Positions 56,640-64,000 of a stretch of 64,000 bases of DNA are shown here, piece by piece; the first letter of the stretch is position 1; each line of letters opens with the position of its first letter. The position numbers and the translations under genes were made by a program. Origin of the DNA: Sthenelais limicola (Eukaryota; Annelida; Polychaeta; Phyllodocida; Sigalionidae); contig OW804100.1 of the NCBI GenBank assembly GCA_942159475.1, positions 12,708,646 through 12,772,645 on the forward strand, written 5' to 3'. A model generated the notes under the pieces. That model was not told the DNA's origin. It did no database searches and was given only the letters and a program-made list of their open reading frames with translations.

Positions 56640-58684
56640 TAAGTAAATAGTAAAAACGTCAAAGGAGACAAGAGAAATATCAAGCTAATGGAAAACAATA
56701 TACCAGTCCCTTCACCAAATGTCCTGAATATATTCAATAAATATTTCACAACAATAGGTAACAAACTAGCAGAACAAATACCACAGCCGCAGAAAAAAGC
56801 TATTGCCAGCGATAATAGACGAGAAAATACGTTTATAGAAAATCAACCAAAATTCACATATACACCAATTAGTGTGAATAATCTGAAAGTTAAAATAAAA
56901 AATATGGCCTCCAGAAAGTCATTAGGAATAGATAACCTGCCAACCTGGTTATCAAAATCTATACTGGTGGTTTGGGTCACCCAATTAAAAGAGATAATAG
57001 ACTTGATGTACACTGATTCAAAAATACCCGAAGTATGGAAAAAATCAATAGTAACCCCACTACATAAAGCAGGGGCTGTCACTGACCCAGGTAACTATAG
57101 ACCAATATCAACAATACAATTACCAGCTAAACTCCTAGAAGAGGTTATGCATAACCAATTAGCAACATACTTAGAGGATTATAACTTGTTGTTTACTCAC
57201 CAATTTGGATTTAGATTAGGGAAATCTACACAAGATGCCTTAGTAACTTATTTAGTCTAAGTTTATAGTGCCCTCAACCAGAACAATGCTGTCAGATTGG
57301 TCTACCTTGACCTGAGAAAGGCTTTTGATACCGTTAATCATATTAGATTACTCGAAAAACTTAAACTATTTAGGATTCAAGACAAAAAAACATCAAAGGT
57401 TTGAAAATTACTTAACAAACAGATGCCAACAAGTATATGTCAATGATCTTACTTCAAATAAACAGCATGTTACATGTGGTGTCCCACAAGGAACCACCTA
57501 AGGCCCCATTCTGTTTAATTTATATATAAATGACTTACCAAATTGTATCACTAATTCAAAAATCCAAATGTTTGCAGATGATACCATTATATAAAATTTT
57601 GACCCAAATTTATCCCAGATAACGGAAACATTCTACAGACCGACCTGAATTCCTTAAGCCAATGGTGTAAGCTAAATAAAATATCACTAAACTTAGACAA
57701 GTAAAAGACACAAACCATACTCCCGAGGCCATCTCTTAGGTCATGGTGGATCAACGAAAATCTGGCTGCACAAATACAATATTGTATAACTCTAAATAGG
57801 ACGACTCTAGAAGATGTACACACTTATAAATACCTTGGAGTAGACATAGATAGTACCCTTAAATTCAATTCTACGATTGTAAAGCTGACAAATATGTTAA
57901 GTTATAAATGTTGGCAACTATCTAAACTAATAAAAGGAAAGCTTAACCAACAAACAATGTTACTCATCAATAAGCTTATGGTATTGCCAATCATTGATCA
58001 AGCCGATATCTTTCTAGAATCATATGGAGGATCAAACCTCCACAGGTTACAAATACTACAAAATAGGGTATTACGTATAATCTATAATGTTGCACAGAGA
58101 ACAAATATAGACAATGTACACATTGAAAAAAGGGTACTACTAATAAAATATCGCAGGCGCCTCTACCTGTTACAAGTGGGTCACTGTAGGGCACAGGATC
58201 CGGGAAACTTTGATTTTAAACAATTAGATACTAGAAACTTTGCCAAAGGACGTAAAACATTAAAACATGTTACGCCCAAAACAGAGCAAATCCGATGATC
58301 AATCTTCAATCAAATACCATATTCCTGAAACAGACTACCAACGGAGGCCCACAATATATTAGATTCTAAAGTGTTTACAGTCAAAGCCAAAACAACTTAT
58401 ATATGGAAAGATGAATATTTTATAAGAACTAGTTTAAAAGTCAAGCACTTAATAGCAAAATTATGTATAGTCACAAAGGTAGCATGTTGTCAAGAAAAAA
58501 TTGTAAAAATAATGAAATTTTGTAGCGAGCTTCAATAGTCTATGACTGAGAAGCCATGTACTCTACACACAGAAGTTGTTATATGTTATTGAGGATACGG
58601 AAACCTCCTGAGAATGCGGGAGAGACTCCTTATATGGCAGCTAGTCTGCAATAAAAAATGTAATCAATCAATCAATCAATATTG
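56640..58684 (+). pseudogene. Decayed CR1/Jockey-like LINE, reverse transcriptase part
   Basis: The 190-residue frame 56688-57260 carries the RT N-terminal blocks (KSLGIDNLPTWLSK, VTPLHKAG, GNYRPIS, HQFGFRLGKSTQDAL). After a stop, the remaining blocks continue in broken frames: LDLRKAFDTVNH near 57310, GVPQGTT near 57478 and MFADDT near 57568. A C-terminal part is at 57894-58298. Several stops and frameshifts make it inactive. It ends in (CAAT)n at about 58662-58684, a typical CR1-type 3' microsatellite tail. The endonuclease is missing (5' truncation). The motifs resemble the intact LINE at 34-40 kb but it is a different, older lineage. Confidence 0.8.
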
Positions 58685-58811
58685 TCGATTTTTTGTAGAT
58701 GTGATTATTTTTGTTCTCATAATTTATTTCTAAAATTTCCCCAAAACATTCAGTGTCAGATTTTTTTTACAGTTCTACACATCTATCAAAATCTGCTAAA
58801 CTAGAGTAAAA

Positions 58812-58961
58812 AATGATAAATACTGAGAATATCTGAGTGTATTATGTATTGTATTCATTCAATAAATCTCTCTGGTTATGTTGAACTGTATTTTCAACCT
58901 AATTTCCGTCTTAAATTTGGGTTATTTGAGGGGATTGGTGAAGGCCAATTGTACATTTTAG
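58812..58961 (-). repeat. Dispersed ~170-bp repeat, copy R1 (inverted)
   Basis: Shares blocks (gaactgtattttcaacctaat, gggttatttgag, gaaggccaattgtacatttt) with the reverse complement of copies at 59362-59533 and 61612-61832. It lies upstream of host exon 1. Confidence 0.65.
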
Positions 58962-58962
58962 T

Positions 58963-59104
58963 ATTGTGACTTTAGTATTGTTATTAATTCTTTAGTAATT
59001 ATGAGAGGGGACAAGACTTCAAATTAGTATTGTTATTAATTCTTTAGTAATTATGAGAGGAGACAAGACTTCAAATTAGTATTGTTATTAATTTACTAAT
59101 ATTA
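58963..59104 (-). repeat. Inverted minisatellite, 2-3 copies of ~55 bp
   Basis: Copies of tagtattgttattaattc with gagaggggacaagacttc. This is the reverse complement of the minisatellite at 61905-62793 and lies immediately upstream of host exon 1. Confidence 0.75.
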
Positions 59105-59134
59105 CTGTTACTAATTAACCTTTCAGGAGGTAAG

Positions 59135-62100
59135 ATGCGGTTGTTGATGAAGGTGTTTGCAGCAGTGGATCTCATTGGAGCATGCGTGCTTTATACATGT
59201 GTCCACTGGCCGACCTTAGCCCTGGAAGGGCGCTACTACAACCCCCTAGCCTACTTCTACCCAGCTACTCCCACCAACCCACACCTCAATGACAACCACT
59301 CCATGTATACATGGGTATGTACTACTCCATACAAATATAAAAAAAGAAAAAAAAGATTTTAATTTGTCTTCACCGCTCCTCAAATAACTCGCATTTAAGA
59401 CCAAAATCAGCTTCAAAATGCAGTTTAACATAACAGAACTGATACTTTAAATCAACGAGATACCAAATGTATGTACCCAGTATTCATCATTTTTCAGCAT
59501 ATTAAATTTAACAGAATTTCCTAAAAGTGTACAATTCAATTCAATTCAATTCAAGAATTCTTTATTGTATTTGTTCTTAATTACAATATGGTAGTTTGAC
59601 TGTCTTGATAGACAAGAGTCTAAGAAGTTCTTCCACCGAGTGCCAGCGTTCTTGATTGGTCTTTACATAAAGTTTCAACATGAACATGAAAATGAATTAT
59701 AGGTACATAACAAGAGAAAGTGTTATAATGTGATAGTTATGAAATGGTAGATGACAAAAGTTAACAATCTGGGTAGATGAGACAGTGATGTAACAGGAAT
59801 GAGTTTTCGAACCGGTAGGTTCTCTTTAGAAATATAATGAGTTCCTATGAAGGGATTAAATCAAATCACAATTTGCGGCTGTACTAGTGGAGCCGGTAGG
59901 ACAATAATGATGCAACATAATTGAGGCATGAGAAGCAGTAGAAAATGTTTGCCTATAATCATTACAAACTTGCCTAGAGTTACAGTGTAGATAAGGCACA
60001 CAATTTGCGGCTGTACTAGTGGAGCCGGTAGGACAATAATGATGCAACATAATTGAGGCATGAGAAGCAGTAGAAAATGTTTGCCTATAATCATTACAAA
60101 CTTGCCTAGAGTTACATTGTAGATAAGGCACAAGGTATAGGGAGCAATAAGTTTTCATTCCCTGATTTATGTTAGATTGTGGCTGCTGTTATTATTAGCT
60201 TTCCATAGTAAATTTATGGTTGCATAGAAATTATCAAGTTACTGTGTTCATTGGATTTCGAGGTTACATAGAAATTATCGAGTTATCAAGTTACAAGGTT
60301 GAGACATGCATTTGTCTATCATACAATATGCTATATACAGGGTTAAGCAGCGGTTGCTAGGACATAGTCCATAGATATGTAAGTGTCAGAGAGGTCCGTT
60401 TGTAGAGAGAAAATACCATTGGGAGTGGCTGGGCACTATAATAAGTTACCTGTCCATTTCCCTAGGTAATTCAGGACGTTGACCAGGGTACGGCCACTTA
60501 GTAGAATTCATATATAACAGTGGTTGGACACGAGGAGCCAGCAGAGAGGAGTACTAGTTTATTTACATATCAGAAGCTATTAATTATTATGCAGGGTTAA
60601 AGGGGGGATAAGAGTTTGTCTGTGTATTTCTTGAAATTCGTTTTGTCATCAATTTTGTGAGCTTCAATACCGAGCTCATTCCATCTCTTTTGACATTTGT
60701 AAATCAGTGAATTTATGATCTTGGAGGACTTTGAATTTAGAACTATAAGGTTTCTTCTGCCAATTGTACATTTTTCTGAAAATCTTTTTCTGAAAATGAA
60801 GAATACCGGGTATATCTTAGTATATATTTGGTATCGCATTGGATTTAAAGTATCAGTTCTGTTAGGTTAAACTGCATTTTGAAGCTAATTTTTGTTTTAA
60901 ATATGGGCTATTCGAGAGGATCGGGGAAGGCAAATTGTACATTTTCTTCAAATCTGACCGTCCAAGACCTGTACTTCAGGTAACAACAGAAGCCCACCCA
61001 AGTTACACGTTCAAGGACCTGAGGCTAAGTCTTGAGGGAAAAGCCTTCAACTTCTCTGCTGAGCAGCTCGAGCTGTATAGGCTGAGCAGGGTGAGGGTGC
61101 TGAGGGACATGCCTACACCAGAGGCCATCAGGCAGGGGCTTGTGTTTGTCACTGCCACATCCACCAACCACCTGCATGAAAACCTGGACGCCCTCTTCAG
61201 ACTACAGAAATATTACCCACACACAAAAGTCATCTTCTATGATCTAGGCATCAGGTCTGAGTACCTCTCAAAGGTAAGGCACAAGAAACATGGTCAAAGT
61301 TTATTCCATCATACAATTTTACAAGTATTTTATCTGTATGCATATTATTATATTTTTAATTCTTTTGTCCTCTTTGCGATCTGGATGAGAGCTAATGCTA
61401 AATGCGTAAGTCTGGTCCAAAAGATCTCAGGAGAGGGGAAAATACTTTTTTTTTTCATATTATTATATCTTTAGATTGATTGTTCAGTAGAATGTCTCTA
61501 TATTTTCTATATCAGACTGAGAAAAATGGAAAACTACATAATGTCACTCAGCTGAATAAAATATTTAAAACAAACAAAAACGGCATACAATGATCGATAT
61601 GTGGATAAGGGTAATTCGCCTTCACCAATCCTCTCAAATAACCCACATTTAAGACAATAATGAGCTTCAAAATGCAGTTTAACATAACAGAACTGATACT
61701 TTAAATCAATGTGATACCGAATATACTCAGATATATTCGGTATTCCTCATTTTTCAGCCTAATTTAGGAGAATTTCCTAAATGTGTAGAGCTGCCAATAT
61801 TGTACATTTTCTGAAAATCTGACCCACATGTGAACAAAGTGTCATCAAACTGGTACAGGGATGAGCCCAAGAAATCTGCTGCCATGGACTAATTAGTCTC
61901 CCTATATTATAGAATTAATAACAATACTAATCTAAAGTCAGTGTCTCCCCTCTCTCTTATTATAGAATTAATAACAATACTAATCTAAAGTCTGTGTCTC
62001 CCCTCTCTCATATTATAGAATTAATAACAATACTAATCTAAAGTCAGTGTCTCCCCTCTCTCATATTAAAGTATTAATAACAATACTAATCTAAAGTCTG

Positions 62101-62940
62101 TGTCTCCCCTCTCTCATATTATAGAATTAATAACAATACTAATCTAAAGTCAGTGTCTCCCCTCTCTCATATTATAGAATTAATAACAATACTAATCTAA
62201 AGTCAGTGTCTCCCCTCTCTCATATTATAGAATTAATAACAATACTAATCTAAAGTCTGTGTCTCCCCTCTCTCATATTATAGAATTAATAACAATACTA
62301 ATTTGACGTCTGTCTCCCCTCTCTCATATTATAGAATTAATAACAATACTAATCTAATGTCTGTGTCTCCCCTCTCTCATATTATAGAATTAATAACAAT
62401 ACTAATCTAAAGTCAGTGTCTCCCCTCTCTCATATTATAGAATTAATAACAATACTAATCTAAAGTCTGTGTCTCCCCTCTCTCATATTATAGAATTAAT
62501 AACAATACTAATCTAAAGTCTGTGTCTCCCCTCTCTCATATTATAGAATTAATAACAATACTAATTTGAAGTCAGTGTCTCCCCTCTCTCATATTATAGA
62601 ATTAATAACAATACTAATCTAAAGTCTGTGTCTCCCCTCTCTCATATTATAGAATTAATAACAACACTAATTTGAAGTCTGTCTCCCCTCTCTCATATTA
62701 TAGAATTAATAACAATACTAATTTGAAGTCTGTCTCCCCTCTCTCATATTATAGAATTAATAACAATATTAATTTGACGTCTTTGTCTCCCCTCCCCATG
62801 TTTTACCTGCACAGCTGGGAGGTAGAGACCGAGGTATTAAAGACCTATGTAACGTGGAGTACAGACAGTTTGACTTTACCAAGTATCCACCACATGTCCA
62901 GAGACTCAAGACTTATGCATGGAAACCTCTCATTATAAAG
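59135..62940 (+). CDS. Host gene, DUF1647-like (putative Golgi-type membrane protein), 3 exons, 3' incomplete
   Basis: Inferred exons: 59127-59314 (ATG at 59135, after a tttcag acceptor), 60980-61273 and 62815-62940. Donors are gtatgt, gtaagg and gtaggt; acceptors are ttcag and cacag; all junctions are phase 0. The first 60 residues contain one hydrophobic segment (VFAAVDLIGACVLYTCVHW), suggesting a type II membrane anchor. Exons 2-3 encode LVFVTATSTNHLHENLDAL, KVIFYDLGI, CNVEYRQFDFTKYPPHV and YAWKPLII. From memory this resembles the DUF1647 family of invertebrate proteins, thought to be glycosyltransferase-like. The frame is intact across exons, so the gene is probably expressed. Further exons lie beyond 63 kb or outside the window, and an upstream 5' UTR exon is implied. 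The catalytic role is unknown. Confidence 0.7.
59362..59533 (+). repeat. Dispersed repeat, copy R2 (direct)
   Basis: In intron 1, just after exon 1. Shares agcttcaaaatgcagtttaa and cataacagaactgatacttt with copy R4. Confidence 0.75.
59532..60839 (-). mobile_element. LINE 3' end fragment, antisense in intron 1
   Basis: An 80-residue minus-strand frame (60839-60597) ends in WNELGIEAHKID...FKKYTDKLL, typical of the C terminus of CR1-type LINE reverse transcriptases. About 1 kb of 3' UTR follows, ending in a (TTGAA)n tail at 59532-59555. The upstream part is missing and joins copy R3 of the dispersed repeat. A 132-bp tandem duplication (59869-60132) lies in this UTR. Confidence 0.55.
59869..60132. 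repeat. 132-bp tandem duplication, 2 copies
   Basis: The copies starting at 59869 and 60001 (both caatttgcggctgtactag) are almost identical, with one visible difference (acagtgtag versus acattgtag), so the duplication is recent. Confidence 0.9.
60776..60951 (-). repeat. Dispersed repeat, copy R3 (inverted)
   Basis: Immediately upstream of exon 2. It is the reverse complement of R2 and R4 over blocks such as taaactgcattttgaagct and aaagtatcagttctgttagg. Confidence 0.75.
61612..61832 (+). repeat. Dispersed repeat, copy R4 (direct)
   Basis: In intron 2 after exon 2. The most complete copy; it ends with ttgtacattttctgaaaatc. Confidence 0.75.
61905..62793 (+). repeat. Intronic minisatellite, about 17 copies of ~52 bp
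   Basis: Copies of tagaattaataacaatacta followed by atctaaagtcagtgtctcccctctctcatat. Variants alternate (tctgtg or cagtg; atttgaagtc or atctaaagtc). The array ends about 20 bp before the exon 3 acceptor, so it fills the pyrimidine-tract side of intron 2. Confidence 0.95.
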
Positions 62941-63150
62941 GTAGGTTGTTGAAGACTTATAGTATATTATTTATACATATGCATGGAAACCTCTCATTAT
63001 AAAGGTAGGTTGTTGAAGACTTATAGTATATTATTTATACATATGCATGGAAACCTCTCATTATAAAGGTAGGTTGTTGAAGACTTATAGTATATTATTT
63101 ATACATATGCATGGAAACCTCTCATTATAAAGGTAGGTTGTTGAAGACTT
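62915..63150 (+). repeat. Four tandem copies of exon 3 end plus splice donor (64-bp period)
   Basis: The 64-bp unit atgcatggaaacctctcatt...aaag/gtaggttgttgaag... is repeated so that AAAG/GTAGGT donors occur at 62940/62941, 63004/63005, 63068/63069 and 63132/63133. The first is the true exon 3 end; the others are in the intron. Confidence 0.95.
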
Positions 63151-63186
63151 GAAGATGAAGGCCAACAACAATATAATTCGTTGATT

Positions 63187-63196
63187 CCCCCCCCCC

Positions 63197-63224
<28 letters not shown>
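63187..63224. repeat. Poly-C and (CA)n microsatellite
   Basis: C11 followed by about 13 CA units and an A run. Confidence 0.95.
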
Positions 63225-63228
<4 letters not shown>

Positions 63229-64000
63229 AAAAATGTAAATAAATAGTAAATAAATAAAAATAACTGAAAAATATATATTTTTTTAAAAATTGACAGTATC
63301 AGACAATACATGTGACCTAACTATCCAACTGCAATCAGTGGTTGTTGACCTTTGAACGCGATTCGTTGAATTATATTGACACCAAACGTTGTTTCTTCTG
63401 GAAATGCAAAAATCAGAAAAGAAAATGAATGTAAAGTGTTCAGGGATTGTCACGCAGTGTATTTCATGACTCACTGACTCCCTTACCGGTACGTACCATA
63501 GGGAAATCAATGAATCCTTAATCAATGAACCCTTATTGATTTTAGTAGTTGATTATTGATTATTGATCTGGATGTACCTAGGTTATTCAATAGTCTGTAG
63601 CTAAGGTTACTCTAAGTACCACCATTACCTTATAATAATATTGATTATCTTTTAGATTCATAGAGGTACTTGGGCAATATAATATTATTGTTACTATATT
63701 TTTTTGAACATTTCTTTATTCAGGAGGAAACAGTGGCATGGGCCAATCTATTAAACTTTTTACTGGATAGGGTCAGACCCTGTTTTCCGTCAGGTCCTGA
63801 ATGTACTTATGTTCAATTACAGATTAACAAGAGGTGAATGTCTATTGGAATATTACAATCAGACAATTCTATAATTTGATGAGATAATGAAATGAGATGA
63901 GGTGATATTTAAGAAAAGATGAAAGAAATGGAAACGTAGTAAACACACATGGAGTAGAGTGATATGTAGCTGACCAATACATTATACTTGATACTATTAC
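63225..64000. other. Intronic or intergenic, no feature seen
   Basis: A/T-rich sequence downstream of exon 3. An acceptor-like ttctttattcag at about 63721 precedes a short open frame that does not resemble the next block expected for the family. Confidence 0.4.

Noticed and set aside
63721..63837. Fourth exon of the host gene after ttctttattcag
   Set aside because: The frame is open for 38 codons, but the peptide does not look like the block I would expect after KPLIIK in the DUF1647 family and it ends in a stop.

Overview
This is a window of animal nuclear DNA. The reasons are initiator tRNA genes of eukaryotic type, spliced genes with GT-AG introns, non-LTR, LTR and Penelope-like retroelements, and long tandem satellites. 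The PolB/BIR viral-type element, the CR1/Jockey-like LINEs and a gene resembling the DUF1647 family suggest a marine invertebrate, but the species cannot be read from the sequence. Nothing points to a prokaryote.

Layout. (1) 1-8.6 kb: right-hand part of a DNA-virus-like or Polinton/adintovirus-like element. On the minus strand it carries a spliced protein-primed family-B DNA polymerase gene (six exons, five phase-0 introns), a packaging-type P-loop ATPase whose start overlaps the polymerase stop (TGATG), and the start of a BIR (IAP-like) protein cut by the window edge. A divergent orphan gene (306 aa) is on the plus strand. A CpG-rich block follows. (2) 8.6-11.3 kb: no recognisable gene. A 367-bp MITE with perfect 33-bp terminal inverted repeats lies at 11.3-11.6 kb. 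(3) 11.6-34.3 kb: a satellite built around initiator tRNA-Met genes. It has older ~1.34-kb monomers, then twelve copies of a 1,465-bp monomer, each with one tRNA-iMet(CAU) on the minus strand. Variant bases recur every three monomers (4,395 bp), which is higher-order repeat structure. (4) 34.3-40.5 kb: a LINE inserted into the thirteenth monomer. It has three ORFs: RRM-like plus NADAR/YbiA-like, an SGNH-esterase-like ORF, and an intact endonuclease-reverse transcriptase. (5) 40.5-42.4 kb: the rest of that monomer and a second satellite (~949 bp) that donated half of the 1,465-bp hybrid. (6) 42.4-45.3 kb: an LTR-retrotransposon fragment (minus strand, LTR plus gag-like) interrupted by a 588-bp insert. 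(7) 45.3-58.7 kb: repeat graveyard with tRNA-like SINE heads, a frameshifted Penelope-like element joined to an L1-like tail, a foldback, and a decayed LINE. (8) 58.7-64 kb: a host gene with at least three coding exons, resembling the DUF1647 family. Its exons are bracketed by inverted repeats and its third splice donor is tandemly duplicated four times.

How the parts relate. The tRNA satellite has been a repeated landing site: the MITE, an LTR fragment, the LINE and the gag-bearing LTR element all sit in it or in its pyrimidine-rich flank. The 1,465-bp monomer is explained by replacing ~591 bp of the older ~1,340-bp tRNA monomer with 716 bp of the 949-bp satellite (749+591=1,340; 749+716=1,465). 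The polymerase, ATPase and BIR genes look like one replication/packaging/host-control cassette running leftward out of the window. Capsid and integrase genes, if present, would be left of position 1.
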